From Chaetomium olivaceum (lineage: Eukaryota; Ascomycota; Sordariomycetes; Sordariales; Chaetomiaceae): a stretch of DNA of 64,000 nt. Position 1 is the stretch's first letter, and each line of letters starts with the position of its first letter. A program made the position numbers and the translations under genes. The stretch is from positions 248,001-312,000 of the forward strand of contig JAYWVB010000037.1 of assembly GCA_039881045.1 (NCBI GenBank), in the 5' to 3' direction. The notes under the pieces were generated by a model. It did not search any database, was not told the DNA's origin, and saw only the letters and a program-made list of their open reading frames with translations. Below, in pieces: positions 1 to 12,323 of the stretch.

Positions 1-1006
1 GTTTCGACAAAGCGAGTCGGGGTCTCCAGTTGAGATCGCCCGCTGGTTAGGGACTCATAGTCATAGTGAATGTTGTTGTTGAGCGTCGACTCTAGGCCGC
101 CATCGACGAAGGGCACGTGGGAGGAGACGTTGAACTCGCCATAGGGGGCGTGAGGGTTGAACAACCACACTGCAAAGTTCTCGCGGGATATATCGTCCGG
201 TTGGAAGTCGGCTGCGTGGTAGGGCATAGGGGCGGATTGTTCCGGGACTCGCTGCTCCTGCTGGGGGTAGTAACCTGGCTTAGGGCGGATGATGTTGCAG
301 GCCCCCATATCTGGCAGTTGGGAATGCCAGCCTGGGTGTTGGTGCATCCTGCGTGGGTCGGGGTTGGGAAGAGACGGCGATGGTTGGGAGTTGGAGTCGG
401 GGCCCAGCAAGATGGCGGCGTCGTGGGGAACCCGGGGTAAGGCCGGACGAGATTCGGCTGTGGTAGTCGGCGACAGCACAGCAGTGGCTGGTGGGGATGA
501 GTCCGTAGTTGCGCTGAAACTTGGCATCCGGTTCCGAGGAATGTAGGAGGAGGAGTGCCGTTTCCTATGGCGGGCTAGGAGGTCTGCGCGCACAAACTTC
601 TGCTCACACTGCTCGGCGGTGTCAGCGGATATCGCGCCTCTTCATATGCTGCTGTCAGACTGGGGAAGGAGGGGAGGCGACTGGGCGAGCGCGTGCTTGG
701 GAGTTGGAATGGGGTGGTGGAAGGGAACGCGCATACCCCGGCAATGTCGCAACGGTAGATCTCCTTGGGGGCATCTAGATCCCGTTTGTCAGTTCCAGTC
801 CAGAGAAGCATACTCCATCACGAACGGGGTGGGAGGGTCGCACGGTTCAACTGGTGTCGTTGGAGATGCTCGGCCCTGGAATAGATCTTGTCGCAGCCTG
901 GGTAGTCGCAGGAAAAGCGGCGCGGTGCTCCCTTTCGGCTCGCGCGCTTGTATGGGCCCGGCCCAGCAGCGCGCTTCTGGGCTTGCGCCGCGTCTTGGGA
1001 TTCCAT
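1..1006 (-). CDS. C2H2 zinc-finger transcription factor (5' part, cut by window edge)
   Basis: Exons read on the minus strand are 1006-844, 774-737 and 608 to beyond position 1. The introns are 843-775 and 736-609 (GTGCGA..CTAG and GTATGC..GCAG). The start is the ATG at 1006. The joined product has a basic N-terminus followed by two adjacent C2H2 fingers. The first begins FSCDYPGCDKIYSRAEHLQ and the second is YRCDIAGCEQKFVRADLLAR; both introns fall within this finger region, as is common in fungal regulators. A Ser/Pro-rich stretch and an open frame follow to the window edge with no stop. In the family, these fingers bind DNA and a fungal_trans domain usually follows, but that part lies outside the window. 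It probably acts in the nucleus. Its target genes cannot be inferred. Confidence 0.85.
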
Positions 1007-3547
1007 GGCTCTTCTTGGGTTCGATGTGTGAGAGTGCCACGCCGGCTTCGGGGAATGCGGAACTCATTCGGGCACGATTAATCCCCAATCCCGTGCTGGG
1101 TGCTAAAAAGCTGAAGTTAGGCAGCGGCGCGCACCCTTCCGCAGCAAAAGAAGGACATTGGAAAATCAGGGCTCGAAGAGCAGGTCGTTTGCAGATTGGG
1201 CGATGTTCGGTGTCGAGTTCAATAATTCCGTAAGCTGAACCCATGCGCGCAAAAAGCTCAGAGGGGCAGCTTCCCCAGATTGCCCAGGTGCGCCCAAGCA
1301 GCGGGATGCCCCCACGCTCATCTCCACACCCCACCGCTGAAGAGCTCGTCGCCCTCCACGTGTGGCCAAGGGCAGGCGCGGCTGTTCCGTCGAAACCGGC
1401 AACTTCTTACGGATGGAATAATTACCCCTGTCATTTGCGTCGGTCGTGGGACGGTCTGGGAGGGTCTGGGAAACACCGGGCAGCAAGGTGCGTGGGTTAT
1501 GGTTGTGGAAAACACCAGCCAGAGGGCGAAGAGAAAAAAAGAAAAAAAACCCCAAGCATCCAATGGAGCCCGTAAGGTGTCGGGAGGTGGTAGGTGAGAA
1601 CCTGGGAAGGGAAATAAATGGAGGCAACCCCCAAATTTGGACATCACTGGCACTGGCCGTTTGGGTACTGGCGCGGGGTAAAAGTCTCGACTTGGAGAGA
1701 GCTTTTGGCAAGAGCCCCTGTGCCGCGTGGGGGTTTCCAAGCTCAGGGTCTCGTCGTGCAATGTTCGGTTCAGGCAGGGGCAGCGTGGGATCCATTGGCG
1801 GAACCAGAAAAGCGAAGGATTTGAGAGAGAAGTTGAAGACAGCGGCGGGCAATGGCAACTCAATCTCTGCCAAGACAAATCCCGCGGAGTTGCTGTCGTT
1901 TCCCCTTCCTCACAGGGCTGGCAGAAGAAAACCTCGACTGCAGCTGTCGTACCCGGACGAGTATGATCTCCCACTCTAATCCTGCAAGGTGGAATGTGAT
2001 TACCTACATACTATACCCTCCATGGATACCCTCCATGAGGCAATCTGATTTTTCTCGGTTCGCGCTGCTTGCCCAGGCGGGGGTGAAGACCAGGTTTTAA
2101 CTTTGACCCTAACCCTGTGCTGCGCAGCTCGACACATGCAACTTCCCCGAAGGTTGTATAGTATGGGTGGTCGGTCCAAGATCTAACATCGTCTCGAGGG
2201 TGAGCAAATTGATCGGCCGTAGCCTAGAGTCATTTACACTCGTGAATTCATCGAAACGAACCGAGATTTCAGTTGAGGAACCCGTAACTGGTTTGGTTCC
2301 TTACTTTAATATGGACCAGCTTAGCACTGCGTTCCGAGGATTTCAGGTCTTGTGACAACCTGGCACTAAGAGGTGTTGTGAGGCCATTCTTTGCCTTCGA
2401 TACACTGGAGTAGTCTGTCAGTTGATTTCTGCTTGGGTATTAACACCATGACTTACACTAACTTCGGGCCGGCCCGGCCCTGACATCCTGGCCGTGCCTA
2501 CCAGGTAGTTGTTATTTAGTCCATTTAGTGTAGAAAGCCAATAGAAAATAGACGGCTTGTCCAAGGGCCCATCCTGCATTCCCAAGGAGTGTTGACGTCA
2601 TTCTCTATTCATACCATAGCTTAACTCCGTGAAGAACCCACATTCAACGCCTCTAACGCGAACGTTCATAGTAAGCGACTGACATCAGTGCTTCTATTAG
2701 TAAACATCAAGCAAAATAACTCACGTGGCAGCCAAACGGGGAATTTGAAAAATAAAACTTCTCACAGTCGGCCCCTGCCCGCTCAACTCGTGCTGCAATA
2801 TCTGGGGCCAGTGCGGCATTACGCCGTCCTTCTGCACCATGACCCCGGCACTTCGCCGCCGGGGCCTGAGAGCGCAGATATTTCTTATCCGTCGGATTGG
2901 CGACCACGATTATTCGCCCAGGAATTTAATAAGGAAACAATACAACTTGAAACGAAAACTCGGAGATCCCGGTAGCCTTTGTTTCTTCTTGCGTTACATT
3001 CTGGGGATCCATTGTAGGTACCTGTCTTAACAATGATCGCCAAGATGGTTGGTTCTGAGCAACAGCATCGAGCTGCAGACTATGAGTGTCCACGTGGCGC
3101 AGCAAAAGACGGGAAGTTCCATGAGCCTTTATCGCAGTCTTCGCACAGGATCTCTAGCTACATTAAACTAACAAAGTAACCCTTATAGTGTTTCAGGTCG
3201 GGATACAGTACCAGCTATAGTTGTAGGGAGCAGGAGGAGAAGAAAATTGGGGTTCCCCATCTTTGCAATCTGGGTGAGGGGTGTGAAAGTGAGGAACAGA
3301 CCGTAGGGGTACATTTCTGGAGACACGGAAGGTAAGTGATGACTGAAAGAAACTAGCGATGTTAAGGGTAGCATGGGCCTTGCCCCACGACGACTACCCG
3401 CGGACTTATGGCAACATCCAAGATCTATATCTTAGTTCCAACAACCTTAGTTCCTAAATTCCAGCTTTAGAAAGACCCCCTACTGAGTACCAGCTCAGCT
3501 TGATAGCCCACCCCCGCGAAATTCCCGCCTTATATATCCTTACATAC
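1007..3547. other. Long intergenic region, no gene recognised
   Basis: About 2.5 kb between the transcription factor and the small Cys-rich gene. The first part is presumably promoter and 5' leader for the regulator. It contains a purine run near 1530-1550 and a short direct repeat (taccctccatg, twice, around 2012-2036). Open frames here are short, overlap on both strands and match no family I recognise. Confidence 0.5.
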
Positions 3548-3739
3548 TTAGCGCCTCGAGCTCTTCCCCCTCCTCGCCTTCTCCTTGTCGTAGATGCACT
3601 CTGGGCAGTTGGTCCGCTTGTTGAAAATACCACCCTCAAAGACGCGGCGGTTGCAGGTAGGGTATCTCTCGCAAGGGCGAGAGAACTCATCGGGGGCGGG
3701 GTGACCGCAGGCGTAGTTGTAGTGGCGCCAAAAGCACAT
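3548..3739 (-). CDS. Small cysteine-rich conserved fungal protein
   Basis: A single exon encodes 63 residues beginning MCFWRHYNYACGHPAP. It has seven cysteines, a CGH motif, two Cys-Pro-type pairs later (YPTC and NCPEC) and a basic tail. The Cys/His spacing looks like a small zinc-binding fold. Short fungal proteins with an N-terminal RHY..ACGH pattern are common and uncharacterised. There is no signal peptide, so it is probably cytosolic or nuclear. A TATA-like stretch (tactataaacg) lies about 40 bp upstream of the start. Function unknown. Confidence 0.6.
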   Translation of the reverse strand: MCFWRHYNYACGHPAPDEFSRPCERYPTCNRRVFEGGIFNKRTNCPECIYDKEKARRGKSSRR

Positions 3740-5439
3740 GATTGCTTGTAAGAACGGAGTGGGTTTATCGGTTTACTATAAACGGGAAAGGTTATTAGTA
3801 AGGGTTGTTACTTAGAGGGGGGAATACTGTACTCGGACGCTTGGTCTCTGTAGCGCCGAGGTTAGAGCACATACGTTGTAGTGTTTGGTACGTTGCTATG
3901 GTTTGTAGAGTAACTGTCTGTTGATCAGATATTGTAGTAGAAGCTCGGTTAGGTGAATGTGGAACTGTTGTGATGATGTTCTTCTTTTCTTGTTCTAGAG
4001 TGAGAAGGTGGCCGGGCATTTATACTCGCGCTCGTCATTCACTAGATACCGGAAACTTCCTTTCCCGTCACGCAAGTCCTTGCCGTTCCTCAGGGGGCCA
4101 TCCTCACGGCCCTTCGAGCTGGACCAACAGACCAACGCTCGTTCTAGAACAGATGCTACAATGATGCAACATGTCAGCCTGACGCAGAATGACGACGGCC
4201 GTGGCCGTGAATCGTGTGAAGTCTGCCGTGGCTCAGGTTGGTGTTGAAACGAGGTACGCCAGGTCTACTTGATCCTGTCCCGACGCCAGGTTGCACGGGC
4301 TTCCTTCTGAGGAAGGGCGCCGCCGCTGGCGAAACTCCTGAACTCGTCGGCGTGATGTCTGCGATTCTGCCCCCACGCTGCATGGCGTACAATTATTGGG
4401 TGGTAGTTACGCCACCAACAGCCCGCCGCCCCATCCATCCGTCTAGTGAGCGACGTCAGTCGCTGGGCCACGGTTACACAAGCCTAGAAATTTGAATCCC
4501 TCCTGTCAGCTAGGATCAGTCAGTTGATATCACGAGGCCGGAATAGAAACTCTTGGTAACCTACCGCCTCAATGGAGCGGCCTGTCAGAAACTCAGACAC
4601 GGTCCACACTGTTTCAATCATTTCCAAGCTACAACTAAGAATGAGCGCATAGTATCGCGGCTTAGAGACGAAGGATGAAGGATCATCAAGTGCCGCTTGC
4701 CCGGCTTGGCCGTACCGATGCATCGCCTTGTCTCATAGTCGCTGCGGCGCAGCCGGCCCCCAATAGTAATCATCGATCGTCTTATAGATTACTGCAGCGG
4801 GAGAGTTTTCCGCTTGCGGTCAACCGCCAAGTTTCGTTGCCCCCCGGGCCGGACGCTGAGCCCCTGCTTGGCGATTCAGGGGGCTATCAGCTAACAACAC
4901 GTAAGACGGACTTGCCTTGGATAGCCGCGATCACCTGTGTTTGAGACGCTACGTATACATTCTCGAGATATTAATTCTTGATTAGTATACCCAGCCACCG
5001 GGAGCCCCATCGGTTGGTTGATGCCCCCCGCCTGGCCGCGTGATTTAACCAAGGTCTGATATCACTTGAAATCCTGTACCCTGGCCACAAAAAGCGAGAC
5101 AGGCCCCAGAATGTGAGCCAACGACACACCAACATCAACAACCCCCCGATACGTTGAATATGATTGAGGAACGCAAAAGGAGGAGTGATAAGTTTGGTCA
5201 AGTCTGAAATTGACAGTCGGCTCGGTCAGGTCTTTTCGAGACAAAGGGGTTGTTGCAACGGTGGGTCAAGGCCACCTGGCACGCCCTGAGAATCGGTCCT
5301 GGCCATGAGCAGAGTTAGTTATTCATTTTACATGGATTAATTATAGTTTATTTGAACCAAAAGCAAAACTAAAAGCTTTTGAGTTTCGCTTTTTCACTTC
5401 TTCGTTATCTGCATCTCCAACTATGGCACAAACTTTACC
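3740..5439. other. Intergenic region, nothing recognised
   Basis: About 1.7 kb between the small Cys-rich gene and the decayed chitinase. It holds only short overlapping frames on both strands with no family motif, signal peptide or repeat that I can support. Confidence 0.5.
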
Positions 5440-7885
5440 AACAACGACAGTTTCCCAAGCCAGTTCCTGAAGGTCGGCTACTGGGAGTCCTGGGCGGCCA
5501 CATGCCCTTGTTAGGGCATGACCGCCGCTCAGATCCCTAGCGGTTACAGCCATATTCACGGCGCTTTTGGTGGGATTGCTAACGATTACCAGTCGATGTC
5601 CCGGACACTCAGGCCCAGTTCAACGAGTTCAAGGTCACGACAGGGCTCAAAAAGTTTCTGTGATTTGGCGGTTGGTCCTTTTCGTAAGTCTCTCACGCAA
5701 TTTGAGCTCACCGAGGTTGAAGACTAAGGGGTCTCACACACAAACAGGACTGGGCCGGACACATTCCTGATCTTCCGTGACGATGTTACGTCCGCGAACC
5801 GACAGACATCTGCCCAAAATGTAAGGTAGTTTCTTTCATGCAAACGTACCACCTCGACGGGCTGGATTTTGACTGGGAGTATCCGGGAGTGAAATCTACA
5901 CGTTGCGTGCCTTCCTTCTACCCTAAGGTCGCTGACCTTGACTATCCAGACCCCTGATATCCCGGGTATTCCTGCCGGAGGTTCCACTAATGGCGCCGAC
6001 TATCTCGAGTTTCTCCAGATGGTCAAGACCATCTTGCCACTGGGCAAAAGTTCGTCAATTGTCGCTCCGGCGTCGTACTGGCGAGCCAGCTAAACGGTCG
6101 ATCGGTCTCTGTACTTTAACACGTTACGAGTGGACAGGTACCTCAAAGACTTTCTGACCGCAGCTATGGCCCCGTTGATGGACTACATTTTGTTCATGAC
6201 GCACGATCTGCGCGGACAATGGGATTAGGGGAACAAGTTCGCCACCCAAGGCTGCCCAGGGTGCGACTCTCTTCAGTTCCAGTAAGTTGCGCTCCCCTTC
6301 CTACTTCTACCTATGCTTACCCAGCCGCCCCCCAGCGCGAATTTATCGAGACCAAATATGCGCTCGCCATGATCGCTAAAACCGGTGTCCCTTCGAACCA
6401 GGTCATTGTTGGCGTGTCTCGCTACCGACGGTCTTTTGGCATGGTGGACCCCAGCTGCCGCGGCCCCATGTGCACCTAGGTACGCTAGCCCAACGTCCGG
6501 GGCCTTCTCGGAGTCCTGCACAAAGCCCGGGCTACCTCGTGGATGCCGAGATTAACGATCTGATCGTCCGGGGCGCAGCCGCCTACCACGACGACCTGGT
6601 TAGCGACTCGGAAATCGACATCTTCTAGGGGCCATGGGTCGCTTACATGGCTTAGAGCACCAAGAACCGGCGAACTAGCATATACGGGGCAAACAAATTT
6701 GGCGGCACTGTCGACTGGGCTCTCGACCTCAGCGCGGATTTCGACGGATATTCTAAAAGCAAACTCGTCGGGCAATGACGGCGAGCATCCCAAGTTGCAC
6801 GGTCTCTCCGCTAGGGGCAACCTTTACCATCGATGCCGAGTGCGCCGCTGGTATCGCCAACTACCCGCCAAGTGGCCGAAACAACGACCCTCCGGACCCG
6901 GAATCCGCGACGAAGACTGCAACCTCTAGTAGCACACGACGACTACATGCTGTTGTGTTGGCGGTGATCTCGCTAACCCGGTCACCATCCCCCCAACGTG
7001 CAAATCCAGAACTCAGTGGTCCTCTCGCCTCTCCCATCGTTATCCCCAAGCGCACCGTTCCCGCCCGCGCCCCAATTCCCTACCCCCTCGTCATCCCCAC
7101 AGGCACTAATTTCCCCAAGTTCCGCATACCCGCCATCATCCTGCCGCGCAACAAACCGCTCGCCAACCCCGTTACCCACCCACCGCGGCTAGGTGCCCGT
7201 CTTCGACGTCATCATCACTAGCACACTGTATCCCAAGGACGTGCCAATTGCGACCGACGTCAACCTCTTCAGCGGCTTCACCCCAACCAGCCCCTTCCAG
7301 TTCGGGCCTGTCGTCCTCTCCGCAAGGCCAACCGCCATCGAAATCATCCTCCCGACAGGCCACGTCCCCATCATTCCCTTCACCTCCCGCTCATAACCCT
7401 CAACCCCAGCATTCCTCTTCTCTACCCCAGTCATCACCCCCCCCCAGGCTTCGTCTTCCCACCCCGCCCGTGCCACCGATCATCTTCCCCCCTTCCCTGC
7501 CACGCCGCTCCGTTCCTCCACCACTGGCAACCGGCCCCCACCCCCGCCGCCCATCTGCCCCCTGCCCGTCACGGAGAGCGCATACTTCCCGCCCTGGGCG
7601 TCGGTGATTCCGGACTTCCCGGGGCCGGCGCCGACCGTGACCCCGACGCATCCGTATCCAGAGCTTTGCGGGAACATCCCCATCCAGGAGCTCGCGGGGT
7701 ACACGTGCTTTGACAATTGCGGCGGGAACAGGAATGCGTTCACGCCGTGCCCGCCGTGGTGTTGTGATCATGGGTGTGAGGGGTTTGCTTGCTTGTCTGG
7801 TTGTTGGTACCAGACTTTACTAGGAGGGGGTGATATTGTGTTGGAGGCTGAGAGAGGCTGGGCTTTTGGGGATGGGGGTTTTTGA
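5440..7885 (+). pseudogene. Decayed GH18 (class V) chitinase
   Basis: Several frames together spell a GH18 chitinase. In order they are: GYWESWAATCPC near 5475; IPSGYSHIHGAFGGI near 5530; the substrate-barrel segment DTQAQFNEF near 5600 followed by FGGWSF; the catalytic motif LDGLDFDWEYPG at about 5851-5888; a LEFLQMVKTILP helix near 6005; a degenerate YRRSF (family YGRSF) near 6420; and NKFGGTVDWALDL near 6695. Lesions include an in-frame TAG after CPC, a frameshift near 5590, a TGA before FGGWSF and a TAG near 6651. The tail (about 6900-7885) is Pro-rich and ends in a Cys-rich region. The catalytic Glu survives but no intact protein can be made. It resembles the family of the chitinase at 24379 but is not an obvious recent copy. 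Confidence 0.8.
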
Positions 7886-8217
7886 TGTGTCAATAAGTGC
7901 CTTGAATACCTAACATTATCTACCTACGTCATCTATGGGTGGTGGGGTTAGGCTGAAGTGCATGTGTGGCCGACATAACACATATTTATGCTCTGATTCT
8001 TAGCTAGCCTTGACAACTAAGACGGCACTGTTTGGCAAAACATGTGTGTAGGTTTGGCAGGATGGTTGTCCCTGTTAGGCATAATAGGTAGGTATCGTAT
8101 GTACTCAACCCTGGGAGAATGCGGGGACCGGTTTGTGGTAGAGCAGTTTCAAGGCTGAGCGTTGCGGGATGGGATCGGTGTTAGTTGGAGAGCTGAGAGA
8201 GGTTGTTCAATTTGGTA
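7886..8217. other. Intergenic spacer
   Basis: Spacer between the decayed chitinase and the 3' end of the membrane lectin-like gene. I see no gene or repeat in it; it may include 3' untranslated sequence of the minus-strand gene. Confidence 0.5.
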
Positions 8218-9825
8218 CTATAGTATTTCCGTAAGATTTCGGAGAAAAACAAACTGTGTGATCTTTTCATTGTCGATGAGGTACTCCAATATGGCACCCT
8301 CGACGATGCCGTAGAATTTGCGATTGATGTTCATTGCGATTGCCTTGAAGGCGGGCGCCGGCTGGGGCCCGCCTGCGAACTGGATAGGACTGCCGAAGAT
8401 CCATTTTCCCGCTCTCGGATCCCAATACGTTGCCGCGAGGCGGCCATCCTGCTCCAGCTGTAGGGCGAGAATGGCCCCTTCCTTTGGTAGTGGGGCCCCA
8501 TCCACTTCCATATCAAACGATGTTGCGGCTAACTGTTGTCCTGGGAATGTTGGATGTGTTGAGCCCGCGAATTCATCTATTGGGCGATGCTGGTCAGCGC
8601 GCTGGAATGCTATGAACGATCGAGTATCCAAGGCATTGTATCAGTTAAGGTAGTCAATCGCTTACCGTTAAGTTTCCAGGTCGTTTCATTATTCTCCCTT
8701 TTCATCGCCCCAAGTTTCTCCCCAGTGTCATAGAAAAAGATCATATGGGTCGTGTTGGAACCTGAGCGATTGTATGGCGTGGTCGCCAGGCCAGACCCTG
8801 CTCGGCCGCTCCCCGAAAAATTGGCGGACGCTACCCAAGTCCCTCGGTCACCGCCGCTGAGATATGAGGTGAATTTGCCTGGACCGTCTTCAAAAAACAA
8901 GCGTACCTTGTTTAGGCCATCCATGTCACCGACACCACATTCCGGCCAGCAATATAGCCAGTACGCCGCCAGGTGGGATTGTGGCTGAACCGAAATCCGC
9001 AACCCGTACAGCACCGACTCCGTCCAGAACATGTAAAACCCGTCTTCCCTGGTTTGAACGCCGCGAATGATATTCTCTTGATCCATGAAAATAACTATAA
9101 CATCTATGTAGCAATATTAGCCATCTCTCTTTCTTCTTCCCTTTCGCCTTATCTTCGGTAGTGTGAGGGGCCGGAGCGCGGTTCCAAGCCCGTCGATTCT
9201 CAGAATAACTACCAAGGCAGTACATACGGTTAAAAAATCCAGTCACGCAAGCGAGAGGCGTTCCCAGCTTTGGGTACACTGGGTTGGAAGCTTTCAACAT
9301 GCGGTCCGATATGTTGGCCAATTTCCATGTCGTCTCTTTGTTATTCCAGGCTCCAAACATCAGGGAACCGGTCGAGTCTTGGTAAACAACGTAGTGTGCG
9401 AATCCTGTCTCGTTTCCCCATTGCGCTGTGGCGAGGTGGGAGTTGTTAAGTAGCGTAGAGGGGGATGGTGTAGGCAAACTGCTCGGGGTGGCCTCGAGGC
9501 CATCCGCGCTGCCGCTATTTCGCTGGACCGTGAGACCGCCCGCCAGCCCGGCAATGAGACCAATAAGTAGCAAGATTACTACAGATAGAATGGCGTAAAA
9601 CCTTCGACGACGAAGCCCCCATATCGTGGCCGTCAAAGGAGGCGGCACAGTGGCATGAACGGTACCAGGGGGCTGCAGGTCGATCTCCAATTCTGGGTTG
9701 TCAGGAATTACCACTTTTTGGGTTTCGAATGTAGCCAGACGGGGCTCGTCGTCAACAACAATTGGGGCGTCGTGCTGATGCGCCGGAATGAGGCCATCGG
9801 CGTATATGGTTGCTTGGGCGTGCAT
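8218..9825 (-). CDS. Type II membrane protein with putative fucose-lectin-like ectodomain
   Basis: Exons are 9825-9228, 9094-8666 and 8576-8218. Introns are 9227-9095 (GTATGT..TATAG) and 8665-8577 (GTAAGC..ATAG). The product is 461 residues. It has a cytosolic N-terminus of about 75 residues, then basic residues (RRRR) and one hydrophobic span (AILSVVILLLIGLIAGLAGG). A Ser/Pro-rich linker follows. The ectodomain shows repeated short units with W, Y and acidic residues, such as MDQENIIRGV, TGSLMFGAWNN and TYWDPRAGKW, plus several N-glycosylation sites. This pattern resembles the fungal fucose-specific lectin beta-propeller (PF07938). The family assignment is an inference from repeat style, and sugar specificity is unknown. 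The frame is intact. Confidence 0.7.
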
Positions 9826-12137
9826 GACCGTCGTCCCCAGTGTACGTGACTATGGCACCCGAGCTACCGTATAAATATCAGAGCAGAAAGGGAACACTAT
9901 TATGATTGAAATTCCTGGATACGTGCAAAGTTGGTTCTAGAAACGACAAGAAGTAGGGAATGGCCCTGATCTTGTAATGGAGCGGACGGCGCAAGGGGGG
10001 GGGGAGGGGATGTAAGCCTTCTCCAAGAATAAGAGCCGCGTGCATGGCTCAGCCCGCATCCCAGTCGAGTATCAATAACGCCCTCAATTTAAATTTCAGC
10101 GAAGTGGAGGGTGAGATCGCCAACAGCGTTGCTCAAGTTGAGTTGAGGATCGCCGCTGGTTGGTAAACTTGTAAGAACCGTGCAGCTTCTAAATTGGGCC
10201 GCAAGGCACGGTCCAAACAGTGAAGCCCCTCGTTTCTGGCCATTTGCTAGACAAGGCTGCGAGGGCTACAAACCCGTGGGCTTTTCCAACCCTTACTTGC
10301 TCAAAGACTTGGACGACGCCAAGTAGAACTTGCCATCTTTTTCCGCACGGGCACTCTGGAGCAAATACAGGAGAATTCTCACTCAAATCTCCCTCGGGTC
10401 CCTTGCCTTTGCACATGGCCTTGACTGAGCACCTTAATGTAATCTGCATGTCTACGGCAATACACAGGTTCGGCAGGTTTGATGGTGCCAAGTCCTGGGG
10501 TGCACAACAGAGAGCTCTTGGACCGCGGCTTAGTCCTCGCGTTTGTAAAACGAGAGCCGAGAGCCGAAGAGGGTGGCACAGCGTTGCGGAATAGTTTCGT
10601 TCCATGACACAACGAGAAAGCGGCAAACTTGCTCTGAGGTGCTATTTTACAGAATTCATGGAGCGGAGAACATTGGGCCCAGATTGGTACGAAAGTGGTT
10701 TTATAAGGCTAGATATATTATTATTATTCATACTCCGCTATGCCCTAAGGCGTGCCGGACCCTCAGCTATTTAATGTACAGGAAAACCGCGCCCTCGCGG
10801 GCCGGATGAAAAACCCATACGACAGTTAAGGAAAGTACATGTGCGTGAGCCTGCGTATACAAAGAGAGGAGGCCTCCTGGCCTCCGAGGGTTATATATAG
10901 CAACTCCTTAACTGCAGTAAGAGATAGAGTAACCTAAGCGCTAATTCGACCAAATCAACTATCTTTTTATACCAGCGATTAATATCGTACATTAGGATAA
11001 GCTCTAGATACTTTAAGATAGTATAGAAAGATAATTAGTCCGCAATAGCTTGTTATTATAGAGTAAATTGAACCTTAAACTGCCTTGAACTGGCTGTCAG
11101 CATCTAGCTTTGATTGGACTAGGCAGTAGAAGCCACTACTAGTGAGAATAATATTATCTTTGAAGGAAGTCGGTTAGCTGAGTAGAGTGAGGCAGATAGC
11201 TGCCTTTGGTATAAAGGGCAGGGTAAAAGAGTAATGTATAGAAGTTGTTAGGACTTTACTCCTCCGAGGCGCAAGCGCGCTAGCTAACCTTGCGGCTTCG
11301 TCCACTCAAGTAGAGGTTATATCCATGATACTAAACCAAGGAAGTGGTAGATTCGGTATCTTGGAACGATGGGAGGCGTAAACGCGACGTTGTAGGCTCC
11401 TCGCGAGGTCCCAACATTGTCGTCATTGTCTTGTGTTATTGCCTGAGTTGAGCGTTCCCGTTTGATGTATCGTGACGCTTGACAGTTGGCTCGGTTTCAG
11501 TGGGTTGGTTCACCGTTGTGCCTTGGCCGCCAACCGACGACGCGTTTTTCAGATGCGGCGCCGAAGGAAAAAAGAGGAAAGAAGAGGGGAAAAGTGATGA
11601 ATTGAATCACCAACTTGACTATACTACATTTGAATGATTACTGATGCTCCCTCTTCACAAGCGGATATCTAGTTGTTCTGGGTTGGAAGCTATGATCTCC
11701 CATTTGGCAGGGGGGTTGGCAGGGCATGTTGGCCCCGGTATAGAATGTATGCCGCCAAATAGATTTTGCCACTACGATATTTAGGTCTTTTCTTTTGGGT
11801 TGATTTCCGAGAACCGACTTGACAATATTTTTGAAATGGGAACCGGTCTGCTCAACAAAACGGCATTACCTATATTTCCACCTAGATTGCCCTTGGTAAT
11901 TCCCATGTTCATGAGTGACCTTGAGCCGCTCCTGAGCTTGATGCCGTCCGACCAGTTCGGGTGCAGCTGGTTGCGGAACCACGACATGACGTCCTGCTTG
12001 GCCCTCAACTACCTTCTTCCACGTGTGTAACTTCTGCGGGAAGCCACTCGACTTTCACAAGAACGGAGGACAAGTCACAAGTGTGAGACCTGGCATGGCC
12101 ATGCGAACCCCGGCATGAAGTATGGCGAGTTTACCCG
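9826..12137. other. Gene-poor region including AT-rich DNA
   Basis: About 2.3 kb with no gene I can support. The first 300 bases are the promoter of the lectin-like gene. From about 10,690 to 11,260 the DNA becomes TA-rich with almost no open frames, as expected for DNA hit by repeat-induced point mutation. Two GC-rich patches (near 10,870 and 11,265) interrupt it. Confidence 0.45.
10690..11260. repeat. AT-rich, RIP-like degenerate DNA
   Basis: The block is rich in TA, TTA and TAATA and has stops in every frame. It is clearly different in composition from the GC-rich flanks. Such islands in ascomycetes usually are transposon relics mutated by repeat-induced point mutation. No terminal repeats or transposase motif could be recognised, so the original element is unknown. 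Confidence 0.4.
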
Positions 12138-12323
12138 GATCCAGCGTCGTTTGCTTTCGAGTTGAAAGGCATCATGGTTCCGGAGAAGCGTATCTAAGCA
12201 TGGATGTTTCTGCCCTATGGGTATAGTGAAGGTTTCAATTCATCTGGGATTGGATTTGCACCGATGGCTGAGTTGGGTTATATTCAGGCGCGGGATAGGG
12301 CGCACCTGGGTGATATTGCTTGA
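12138..12323 (+). pseudogene. 3' remnant of an unidentified gene
   Basis: One plus-strand frame reads ASFAFELKGIMVPEKRI, then a TAA, then AWMFLPYGYSEGFNSSGIGF and a further segment ending AHLGDIA before a TGA at 12321-12323. The Gly/aromatic-rich composition and smooth reading across the single stop look like coding sequence rather than chance. No start or upstream domain can be joined to it. I do not recognise the family. Confidence 0.3.

Noticed and set aside
789..1873. Long minus-strand and plus-strand frames upstream of the C2H2 gene
   Set aside because: They overlap each other, have no motif, and lie in the promoter/leader of the transcription factor.
2707..2907. 66-codon minus-strand frame with Cys and Gly
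   Set aside because: The complementary strand is open over the same stretch, and there is no recognisable family or splice context.
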